Program-made: the position numbers and the translations under genes
Shown here: one piece after another, positions 1-6,089 of the stretch
Position numbering within the stretch: the first letter of the stretch is position 1
How the letters are laid out: each line of letters begins with the position of its first letter
Assembly (NCBI GenBank): GCA_017477685.1
Contig: JAFUUT010000245.1
Coordinates: 1 to 6,089, forward strand
Length of the DNA: 6,089 nt
Direction of reading: 5' to 3'
Source of the DNA: a bacterium
GTDB lineage: Bacteria; Cyanobacteriota; Vampirovibrionia; Gastranaerophilales; Gastranaerophilaceae
The notes under the pieces: model-generated
Database searches by the model: none
What the model was told of the DNA's origin: nothing
Seen by the model: only the letters and a program-made list of their open reading frames with translations

Positions 1-323
1 GGAGAAAACAATTCCGCAATTTTTTGTGGATTTTCGCGTTTTGAATAATCAATAGGGCGAGCATAAATATTATAGTATATTCTGTCTGTTGCAAGTTTTA
101 TGCCATTTCTGTCATAGATATCCCCACGCAGTGCAAAATCATGACTTGCCCGCTGCATTTTTCCTCTTTCACGATACCGATGGAAATCAAAAATTTGAAG
201 TATAAATAAATGCACCAACAGTATTACAACTAAAAAAATATATAACACATCCAACAAGCTGGAAACATTGTTGCAATGACGAATTCTTTGAGTATTGCTA
301 TTTTGATTAAACTCTCGTTTCAT
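1..323 (-). CDS. Class B penicillin-binding protein (FtsI/PBP2-type peptidoglycan transpeptidase), N-terminal part
   Basis: Only the first 107 codons are present; the gene runs off the left edge. The protein begins with a short polar, basic cytoplasmic stretch (residues 1-22), then one hydrophobic helix (about 23-45, rich in L, V, I and F), then the motif RGDIYDRNG at 66-74 followed by KLA. A single N-terminal anchor followed by RG-x-I-x-DRNG-x-x-LA is the hallmark of class B penicillin-binding proteins, periplasmic D,D-transpeptidases that cross-link stem peptides. The following stretch YNIYARP (84-90) resembles FtsI/SpoVD-type division proteins more than PBP2/MrdA, but the catalytic SxxK, SxN and KTG motifs are outside the window, so the subtype is uncertain. 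The ATG at 323 is chosen because an AAGGG ribosome site lies about 6 bases upstream and a promoter-like pair lies at 343-371. It is divergent from the amidase at 421. Confidence 0.85.
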   Translation of the reverse strand, partial: MKREFNQNSNTQRIRHCNNVSSLLDVLYIFLVVILLVHLFILQIFDFHRYRERGKMQRASHDFALRGDIYDRNGIKLATDRIYYNIYARPIDYSKRENPQKIAELFS

Positions 324-342
324 ACATATCCCTTGTAATGTA

Positions 343-371
343 ATTTTATCATAACAGAGCTGAAATATCAC
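343..371 (-). promoter_or_regulatory. Candidate sigma70-type promoter for the penicillin-binding protein gene
   Basis: Read on the minus strand, a GTGATA -35-like hexamer (371-366) is separated by 17 bases from a TAAAAT -10-like hexamer (348-343). Transcription would start near 336, leaving a leader of about 13 bases that contains the AAGGG ribosome site. The -35 match is only 4 of 6 in an AT-rich region, so this is a weak call supported mainly by spacing and position. Confidence 0.35.
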
Positions 372-385
372 ATATATTAAATAAA

Positions 386-414
386 TTTACGAAATAATAA
401 AAATATTGTATTAT
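386..414 (+). promoter_or_regulatory. Candidate promoter giving a leaderless amidase mRNA
   Basis: TTTACG (386-391) and TATTAT (409-414) are separated by exactly 17 bases. The -10 element ends only 6 bases before the ATG at 421, so the predicted transcription start falls on or next to the start codon. In agreement, the six bases before the ATG (TGAAGC) contain no usable Shine-Dalgarno sequence at normal spacing. The -35 match is 4 of 6 and the -10 match 5 of 6. Confidence 0.4.
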
Positions 415-420
415 TGAAGC

Positions 421-1779
421 ATGAAAAAAATTATTTTAATTATAGGCGTCTTGGGTGTGGTACTTTTTAATCGTGCTTATGCACTTCAAATAGTATACCC
501 CGGCAGCAATAATGCAAAAATTAACTCTCCGCTTACTGCATTTATAGGGAATGAAACAAAGACACAATCTTTAAAAATCAATGGCGAGGCTGTTAAGATA
601 CACCCAAGCGGCGGTTTTAAACATGCAGTAAAACTAAAATACGGAGAAAATATTTTTAATATAACCAACGGAATTGAAACCAAAACATACAAAATTACAA
701 GGCCTTACGCAAATAACAATGCAGATAATGATACTGTTCAAACCACATATAACACACCAATAATAATTATAACAACTAAAGATAACACCCCGCTCCGCTC
801 AACACCGACAGATACAGGCTTAAACAGATTACAACATTTACAGACGGGAATATGCCTAAAAGCAGTCGGAGAATATAAATCTTTCTACAAAGTACAACTT
901 GCGCGGGATGATTACGCCTGGATTTCAAAATCCAATACTGAAAGATATGAAAATTCCACTGCCGCACCGGCAATAATACTTTCAAAAGAGCATATCCGAG
1001 GGGAAAAATACGATATTTACAAATTTACCCTTAACAAAAAAGTTCCGTACGTACTATCCGAAGTCAATAACGGATATGACTTTACAATATACGGACTTGA
1101 CGGAGATATTTATCCGTTTAACAGATATGAGCAGCACATAAATGCAGACAAAAAGAAATTTGGCTACAGTGCAAATTACACGGACAACAATACATTAACC
1201 GTAAAAATCAACAAATTTATACCTGAGATTAAAAACATTACGATTACTATAGACGCGGGACACGGCGGCTCAGAAAAAGGAACAACAGGCTGTTTGGGAG
1301 ATAAAGAAAAGGACTTTAATCTAAAGGTAGCCCAAAAACTTGAAAAGAAATTAAAAGCATTAGGTGCAAATACCGTAATGACAAGAACAGACGACACATT
1401 TATCGGATTGCAGGACAGAATAAAAGTTGCAAATGACAATAACTCGCAGCTATTTATAAGCATACACGCAAATGCCCTGCCTGATTCATTATTGGACAGA
1501 GATACAACCGGAACCGAGGTATATTATTTTTACCCGCAAGCAAAGGATTTTGCTCAAAAAATACTTTCATCAATTAATGAAAAAACTGGAAATTCCGGCG
1601 GAAAAATTAAAGCAGAAAGCTTTGCGGTTGTAAGAAACACAAATGCGGTAAGTATTTTACTGGAAACAGGATATATGATAAATCCCGAGGAGAATTCCAA
1701 ACTTATCACAGATGAGTATCAGGAAAAAATCACAGATGGGATTGTAAAAGGTATAGAAAGGTTTTTAAATGACATATAA
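421..1779 (+). CDS. Secreted N-acetylmuramoyl-L-alanine amidase (Amidase_3) with SH3-like domain
   Basis: This 452-residue protein should cleave the amide bond between N-acetylmuramic acid and L-alanine in peptidoglycan outside the inner membrane. Residues 1-21 form a signal peptide (KK, hydrophobic core, AYA before L22). Residues about 22-94 look like a beta-rich Ig-like module (xKINGExV and GGFKHAVKLKYGENIFN patterns); about 116-175 resemble a bacterial SH3 domain (TPLRSTP, YAWISK). The catalytic Amidase_3 domain spans about 272-451. The family's zinc ligands are visible as H281 (DAGHGG), E296 and H349 (SIHAN), with catalytic E415 in LLETGYM. The domain is compact, with no sign of the autoinhibitory helical insert of E. 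coli AmiB/AmiC. There is no Shine-Dalgarno, consistent with leaderless expression. The stop overlaps the next gene by 11 bp, so the two are probably one operon. The exact cellular role (division, recycling or remodelling) cannot be read from the sequence. Confidence 0.92.
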   Translation: MKKIILIIGVLGVVLFNRAYALQIVYPGSNNAKINSPLTAFIGNETKTQSLKINGEAVKIHPSGGFKHAVKLKYGENIFNITNGIETKTYKITRPYANNNADNDTVQTTYNTPIIIITTKDNTPLRSTPTDTGLNRLQHLQTGICLKAVGEYKSFYKVQLARDDYAWISKSNTERYENSTAAPAIILSKEHIRGEKYDIYKFTLNKKVPYVLSEVNNGYDFTIYGLDGDIYPFNRYEQHINADKKKFGYSANYTDNNTLTVKINKFIPEIKNITITIDAGHGGSEKGTTGCLGDKEKDFNLKVAQKLEKKLKALGANTVMTRTDDTFIGLQDRIKVANDNNSQLFISIHANALPDSLLDRDTTGTEVYYFYPQAKDFAQKILSSINEKTGNSGGKIKAESFAVVRNTNAVSILLETGYMINPEENSKLITDEYQEKITDGIVKGIERFLNDI

Positions 1780-2749
1780 TCGTGAAAAATTGGGGGCTTT
1801 TGTCGTTCCGACGGGAGTTGGAGCTTCAATAGGCGGGTATGCGGGAGATGCCTCCACATATGCAAGGAATTTAGCAAAACACTCAAAACTTATAGTAAAT
1901 CCTAATGTCGTAAATGCGGGATGCTTCTCAGGAATTACTTCAAACATGCTCTATACCGAAGGCTACACTCTGGATAGCTTTTTTAAAGGAGAAATAAACC
2001 TTATACCGTCTGAGAACAATAAGATTGGCATAATTTATGATAAAGCTATCCCTCAAGACGTATTAAACGTACATATAAATACCCAAAATGCAGTAAAAAC
2101 AGTATACGGAACAGATATTAGAGCATATGAAATAACAGAAGAAAATGCAGGAGTTGAATTTTATGTAACAAAAGACGGATACTCCACAGGCTCGGTAAAA
2201 AATATCACAACAGTTGAGAATTCTTGCCAAAAACTTATAAATAAAGGATGTGATGCAATAGCAATAGTTTGTTTGTTTAAAGATGACAATTCAAACGAAG
2301 AATACGCAAACGGACTTGGAGTTGACCCTGTTGGCGGGGTAGAGGCAATAATTTCTCACGATATATCAAAGAAATTCAAAATTCCATGCGCACATTCTCC
2401 TGCTTTTATTGATTATCAAATTTATCCTGACCTAATCAACCCCAAATCCGCATCCGAATACATCACACCGACATTCTTACCTTGCGTGCTTATCGGGCTG
2501 TCACAAGCTCCTAAAATATCTAAAGATACAAATACCGGAATAAATATAAGCAATCTGGATTTTCTTGTAATGCCGTACAACTCGCTTGGTTCAACTCCGG
2601 TATACGAAGCTGTAAAAAGAGGAATTGAAACATTTGCCGTATTAGAAAATAAAACAGAACTAGATATTACCAAAGAAAAACTTTTCGCAAATTCAAATAT
2701 CAAAATAGTCAATAGCTATGAACAAATTGCAGAATATCTCAAAATTTAA
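1769..2749 (+). CDS. DUF3326 family protein of unknown function
   Basis: This 326-residue protein matches my recollection of DUF3326, a family conserved mainly in Cyanobacteria with no established function. Recognisable blocks are VPTGVGASIGGYAGDA (13-28), NPNVVNAG (44-51), GCDAIAIVCLF (160-170), GVDPVGGVEAIISH (184-197), IPCAHSPAF (205-213), FLPCVLIGLSQAP (236-248) and MPYNSLGSTPVYEAVKRGIE (268-287). There is no signal peptide or membrane helix, so it should be cytosolic. The glycine-rich opening and alternating hydrophobic strands suggest an alpha/beta fold, possibly ligand-binding, but that is inference. The ATG at 1769 is preceded by GAAAGG (1756-1761) at 7 bases spacing, inside the end of the amidase gene, so translation is probably coupled to it. 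The length is near-complete for the family and no break is seen. Its 3' end overlaps the convergent murI by 11 bp. Confidence 0.85.
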   Translation: MTYNREKLGAFVVPTGVGASIGGYAGDASTYARNLAKHSKLIVNPNVVNAGCFSGITSNMLYTEGYTLDSFFKGEINLIPSENNKIGIIYDKAIPQDVLNVHINTQNAVKTVYGTDIRAYEITEENAGVEFYVTKDGYSTGSVKNITTVENSCQKLINKGCDAIAIVCLFKDDNSNEEYANGLGVDPVGGVEAIISHDISKKFKIPCAHSPAFIDYQIYPDLINPKSASEYITPTFLPCVLIGLSQAPKISKDTNTGINISNLDFLVMPYNSLGSTPVYEAVKRGIETFAVLENKTELDITKEKLFANSNIKIVNSYEQIAEYLKI

Positions 2750-3533
2750 TCAATATCGGATCTTGGTTTAATGAATAAAACAACCTTGCAGAATCTCTGA
2801 ACTGACGCGGATTTGCACTAACATAAAATTCTTCTGTCGGTTTATTTGGATTTCTATTTAAAAGATTTTTAGAATTCAAGTCGCGCTTTATATATTCAAC
2901 AAATGTTTCTGAAGGATCAATAAACATATCTTCAGGGGCAAACTTGGACAGAACACTCAAAAGATACGGATAATGCGTACATCCCAATACAATTTTTTGA
3001 GGATTTTTTGCCATCATCAAATCCAAATCTTTTTTTATAATATCAACATTCTGATTAATAGAATTATTTTCAACTATCTTTACCCAATCAGGACAATACT
3101 GACCAATAACTTCAATGTTAGGATTATATTTATTTATCTCTCTTGGATATGCCAAAGACTTAATAGTTGCTTTAGTTGCAAAGACCCCCAATTTTGTCAC
3201 AGACAGCCCCGCCAAAACTTTAGCAACAGACTGAACAACAGGGTATAATTCAAAGTTATACAACTCTTTAATATCGTCATATATAAGAGAAGACGTAGTA
3301 TTACATGCCATCACAACGGCTTTGCAGCCTTTTGAACGGAAAAATTTCAGTATATCTTTTGAATACTCAATCAATTGTTCTTTTGATTTTTCGCCATAGG
3401 GAACATGAGCATTATCTCCAAAAAATACAATATTCTCATTTGGCAAAGCATCTTTAAAACGCCTTAATACTGTCAATCCGCCCACTCCGGAATCAAAAAA
3501 ACCTATTGGAGAATTATTATTTGAAATACTCAT
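2739..3533 (-). CDS. murI: Glutamate racemase
   Basis: MurI interconverts L- and D-glutamate in the cytosol, supplying the D-Glu that MurD adds to UDP-MurNAc-L-Ala. At 264 residues it has the normal family length. Visible signatures are GFFDSGVGGLTVLR (11-24) with the conserved D14 and S15, FFGDNAHVPYGEKS (37-50), the first catalytic cysteine C77 in MACNTT, and the second, C185, in LGCTHYPYL. Both halves of the two-cysteine active site are therefore intact. The start at 3533 is supported by AGAGGG (3544-3539) five bases upstream and leaves only a 10-residue tail before the first beta strand. The gene overlaps the end of the upstream amidase by 17 bp, so the two are very probably co-transcribed and translationally coupled. 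Amidase followed by murI is, from memory, also found in Cyanobacteria. Confidence 0.96.
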   Translation of the reverse strand: MSISNNNSPIGFFDSGVGGLTVLRRFKDALPNENIVFFGDNAHVPYGEKSKEQLIEYSKDILKFFRSKGCKAVVMACNTTSSLIYDDIKELYNFELYPVVQSVAKVLAGLSVTKLGVFATKATIKSLAYPREINKYNPNIEVIGQYCPDWVKIVENNSINQNVDIIKKDLDLMMAKNPQKIVLGCTHYPYLLSVLSKFAPEDMFIDPSETFVEYIKRDLNSKNLLNRNPNKPTEEFYVSANPRQFRDSARLFYSLNQDPILIKF

Positions 3534-5376
3534 CTATACCCTCTACAATTGCTTTTGCCGTATTTGATTTACGAGATTCTGTGATTATCTGCGCTCTTTC
3601 GGCAGGGTTGGACATAAATCCCATTTCCACTAAAACAGCAGGAGCTGTCGTATGGTTTATAACATAAAATTTTGACTTAAACAAGCCTCTGTCATGAGCA
3701 TTTATGTTATTTAACAACGACGCATGAATACATTTTGCAAGATGAAGGCTATTGTCCTTATAATAATGAGTTTCAATGCCATTCGGAGACTCGCTGTTGC
3801 TTGAATTAACATGAATACTTACGAATACATCAGGATTGAAAGTTTCACTTGCCTCAACTCTTTCTTCCAATGAAACATAAGTATCGTCCGACCTTGTCAT
3901 CGCAACGACATACCCTTTTTTAGTTAAAAGTTTTTCTACTTTTTGAGCGACTTCAAGAGTTATATCCTTCTCATTAATATTACCCCTTATCGCACCATAA
4001 TCAGTTCCTCCATGTCCTGCATCAATGACAACATACTTTTTCGCAGTTGTACGAGCAGGTATAACAGGAGTAAGAATTTTATTTTCAGCTTGAGAAAAGA
4101 CATGAGTTTTATTTACATCTGCAAATTTTTGCTTTATACGCAATGTTTTACCGTCAGAACCGAGATAAACATCCAAAATATCGGCATTTTCCGCAGGAAT
4201 TTTCAAAACATAACCAATATTCATCAATTCAAGAACTTTAATATCTTTAAAAGGTGATGCCTTAAACTCATTCAATATAGAATCTTCCGAACAGTGTTCA
4301 AGGTTATACAAATAAACTTCCAGAAACTCATTTGTACGGTTAAGTCCATAAATTAAAGGAGCATTGAACATAAATTTTGCCGAAGCAGAATCAGAAATTG
4401 TGTTTTCAAACTTAACACCGGTCATAGATATTTTTGTTTTATACAAATTTGAAGCATTGACTTTCTTCGGATTAAAAAATGCAAGTCTTTGAGTATCAGC
4501 ATATATAACGGGGGTATAACTCTCTGAATTCGGAGATGTTATAACAATTCTTGCGGTGTTTTTATCAAATTGAGCAATTTTAATAGTTTCAGAATCTCCA
4601 AATGAATACTCTCTATTATGGAGAGCGGGATTTATTACCGCATTTGGAATATCATAAGCAACTCTTGACGGGTTTGATAGGTGAATAGGTTTGGAAATAG
4701 TATATGACCCGAAACCTTTTACCAGCGGAATACCTGATTTTAAACTTATACTGTCGACATAATACTTGGACATCATCAGAATATTATTTTTGACATAAAT
4801 AAAATTACGTTCATCTTCATCCAAGGCATTAAATGCGGAATTAATTTGACTGAGAGGCGAACTGTCCGAAGACGAAACTTTATCTTGAATTTCAATATTT
4901 TCGAAATACTGAGCAGGTTTTATTTCAGAATACACATTTTGGAAATAATAGTTTGACATAAAAGGTCTTGAGAATGAAACAAATAATACATTGCCTGCTT
5001 TTTTCAATGATATATTGTTAGGATTGTAAGGCGGATTGTAACCTACGGTAATACGAACAACTTCAGGGCTTTTAGACAGCTGTTTAATATTTATTCCATT
5101 AATATCTTTTGATTTTATCAGCAGATTTTTTTCTGAGAAATTAATATAAGTATTTGGGATATCAAGCAAAACTTTATTATCAGAAGCTAAAACTGTTTTG
5201 ACAGGTTTTGAATCGAATTTCACATCAGCCACATCAACACTGTTTAGAGTTAAAAAAGATGAAGAATTGTCATAATTAACCGAAGAAACATATATTGTTC
5301 CTTGAGCAAAAGCATTTAACGCAAAACACAGGATAAATGCAAATATTACACATATACTAAAAAATATTTTTTTCAT
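3517..5376 (-). CDS. Secreted N-acetylmuramoyl-L-alanine amidase with N-terminal AMIN-type domains
   Basis: This 619-residue protein has a signal peptide (1-24, KK then hydrophobic core, AFA before Q25), a long beta-rich region and a C-terminal Amidase_3 domain (about 447-618). The region at about 202-300 fits an AMIN domain (SNPSRVAYDIPNAVINP, then TARIVITS). Residues about 28-135 (VLLDIPNTYINF, VVRITVG) and about 336-416 look like two more divergent copies. AMIN domains target division amidases such as AmiC to peptidoglycan at the septum. The catalytic domain keeps H455 (DAGHGG), E469 (NEKDI), H522 (SIHVN) and E584 (LVEMGFM), the zinc and catalytic residues of the family. The segment between H522 and E584 is short, without the AmiB/AmiC-type autoinhibitory helix. 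A good promoter lies at 5396-5424 and an AGG-type ribosome site about 10 bases before the ATG. The gene overlaps murI by 17 bp. It resembles cyanobacterial AmiC in architecture. Confidence 0.93.
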   Translation of the reverse strand: MKKIFFSICVIFAFILCFALNAFAQGTIYVSSVNYDNSSSFLTLNSVDVADVKFDSKPVKTVLASDNKVLLDIPNTYINFSEKNLLIKSKDINGINIKQLSKSPEVVRITVGYNPPYNPNNISLKKAGNVLFVSFSRPFMSNYYFQNVYSEIKPAQYFENIEIQDKVSSSDSSPLSQINSAFNALDEDERNFIYVKNNILMMSKYYVDSISLKSGIPLVKGFGSYTISKPIHLSNPSRVAYDIPNAVINPALHNREYSFGDSETIKIAQFDKNTARIVITSPNSESYTPVIYADTQRLAFFNPKKVNASNLYKTKISMTGVKFENTISDSASAKFMFNAPLIYGLNRTNEFLEVYLYNLEHCSEDSILNEFKASPFKDIKVLELMNIGYVLKIPAENADILDVYLGSDGKTLRIKQKFADVNKTHVFSQAENKILTPVIPARTTAKKYVVIDAGHGGTDYGAIRGNINEKDITLEVAQKVEKLLTKKGYVVAMTRSDDTYVSLEERVEASETFNPDVFVSIHVNSSNSESPNGIETHYYKDNSLHLAKCIHASLLNNINAHDRGLFKSKFYVINHTTAPAVLVEMGFMSNPAERAQIITESRKSNTAKAIVEGIDEYFK

Positions 5377-5395
5377 ATTTAAACTACCTAAATAA

Positions 5396-5424
5396 ATTAT
5401 AGTAAATTTTTAAATACATATCAA
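5396..5424 (-). promoter_or_regulatory. Sigma70-type promoter of the amidase-murI operon
   Basis: On the minus strand TTGATA (5424-5419) and TATAAT (5401-5396) are separated by exactly 17 bases, a 5-of-6 and a 6-of-6 match to consensus. It lies in the 58-bp gap between the stop of the helix-turn-helix gene and the amidase ATG. The predicted start near 5389 gives a leader of only about 13 bases, with the AGG ribosome site at its very 5' end. The amidase and murI therefore need not depend on read-through from the regulator gene. Confidence 0.65.
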
Positions 5425-5434
5425 AAATGTTACA

Positions 5435-5632
5435 CTATATAATATTATTTTTTCCAAGAATATAGGCTAATTGGGTTCTGTTATTTATACCGAATTTTTT
5501 TAACATGTTCGCAACATGAATTTTCACCATATGTATACTAAGCTCTAAAATCTGTGCAATTTCATAATTTGACTTGCCCTCGACCAAATATTTTGCGACA
5601 TCCGTTTCTCTTTGCGTAAGTTTTACTTTCAT
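5435..5632 (-). CDS. Stand-alone LuxR/GerE-type helix-turn-helix regulator
   Basis: The protein is little more than one GerE/LuxR-type DNA-binding domain: LTQRETDVAKYLVEGKSNYEIAQ followed in phase by a recognition-helix segment (MVKIHVANMLKKFGINNRTQ). It has no receiver, autoinducer-binding or ATPase domain, so what signal it answers to is not visible. It resembles Bacillus GerE in size and layout, without implying the same role. I prefer the ATG at 5632 (65 residues), which has GGGG about 8 bases upstream; an in-frame GTG at 5641 would add three residues (68 in total) but lacks a ribosome site. The usual threonine of the family's TVK motif at the start of the recognition helix is methionine here. 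It lies upstream of the amidase-murI operon on the same strand, 58 bp away, and might regulate it, but no binding site is evident. Targets are unknown. Confidence 0.85.
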   Translation of the reverse strand: MKVKLTQRETDVAKYLVEGKSNYEIAQILELSIHMVKIHVANMLKKFGINNRTQLAYILGKNNII

Positions 5633-5650
5633 TGGAGACACCCCGGTATC

Positions 5651-5679
5651 ATTATATATCAGAGATAATAAAAAAAGTA
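5651..5679 (-). promoter_or_regulatory. Weak candidate promoter for the helix-turn-helix gene
   Basis: A perfect TATAAT (5656-5651, minus strand) lies 18 bases before the preferred ATG. The hexamer 17 bases upstream (TACTTT, 5679-5674) is a poor -35. If used, the leader would be about 12 bases long. The region is very AT-rich, so the hexamer could arise by chance. Confidence 0.3.
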
Positions 5680-5690
5680 TGATTATGCAC

Positions 5691-5719
5691 TTGAAAAAAT
5701 AATATGTTTTGCCTATTAT
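5691..5719 (+). promoter_or_regulatory. Candidate promoter of the tRNA-Arg gene
   Basis: TTGAAA (5691-5696) and TATTAT (5714-5719) are 17 bases apart, each a 5-of-6 match to the sigma70 consensus. Transcription would start near 5726, leaving a 5' leader of about 43 bases to be removed by RNase P. A second, poorer pair (TTGCCT at 5709, TATTAT at 5733, 18 bases apart) overlaps it. Confidence 0.45.
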
Positions 5720-5768
5720 ACAAAAGACAAGGTATTATCCTTATAAACAGATAAAATAATACATACAT

Positions 5769-6089
<321 letters not shown>

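Noticed and set aside
1176..1463. Minus-strand frame of 95 residues opposite the first amidase catalytic domain
   Set aside because: It is antisense to the DAGHGG to SIHAN region of a clear Amidase_3 domain and shows no features of its own.
2973..3248. Plus-strand frame of 91 residues opposite murI
   Set aside because: Composition is a shadow of the AT-rich murI gene, with no ribosome site or recognisable motif; murI has both active-site cysteines on the other strand.
3943..4257. Plus-strand frame of 104 residues opposite the second amidase
   Set aside because: It lies within the intact amidase gene, has no motif, and its residue pattern is that of antisense AT-rich coding DNA.
5632..5652. 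Seven-codon upstream reading frame (MIPGCLQ) whose stop overlaps the ATG of the helix-turn-helix gene
   Set aside because: It has no ribosome site and would start upstream of the transcription start predicted from the TATAAT at 5651-5656, so it is probably not in the mRNA.

Overview
The window is AT-rich bacterial DNA carrying a compact peptidoglycan (cell-wall) neighbourhood, followed by a tRNA gene that appears to be the insertion site of a mobile element. The most informative clue to the host is a DUF3326 protein, a family I associate mainly with Cyanobacteria. An AMIN-domain amidase placed directly upstream of glutamate racemase is also, from memory, a cyanobacterial arrangement. Together with the low GC and a gut-type serine recombinase, this suggests a non-photosynthetic relative of Cyanobacteria (Vampirovibrionia/Melainabacteria, perhaps Gastranaerophilales). 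That placement is inference; a diderm wall is likely but not shown.

Layout: positions 1-323 (minus) hold the N-terminus of a class B penicillin-binding protein. A 97-bp divergent intergenic region with back-to-back promoter-like sequences separates it from a plus-strand pair at 421-2749: a secreted Amidase_3 cell-wall hydrolase overlapping the DUF3326 gene by 11 bp. This pair converges on, and overlaps by 11 bp, a minus-strand pair at 5376-2739: a second secreted amidase with AMIN-type domains, then murI (glutamate racemase), overlapping by 17 bp. A good sigma70-type promoter lies just upstream of the second amidase. Next, on the minus strand, is a stand-alone LuxR/GerE-type helix-turn-helix protein of about 65 residues. 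A tRNA-Arg(ACG) gene follows on the plus strand at 5769-5842. The right end, on the minus strand, is the C-terminus of a large serine recombinase whose last 13 codons and stop codon lie in the antisense of the tRNA 3' half.

Functionally, MurI supplies D-glutamate for peptidoglycan stem peptides, the penicillin-binding protein cross-links septal or side-wall peptidoglycan, and the two amidases cut the glycan-peptide bond in the envelope, probably during daughter-cell separation. DUF3326 has no known function, but its translational overlap with an amidase makes an envelope-related role worth testing. The recombinase and the tRNA junction are not part of this cell-wall unit; they mark the start of an integrated element that continues beyond the right edge. 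No gap without a gene exceeds 130 bp.
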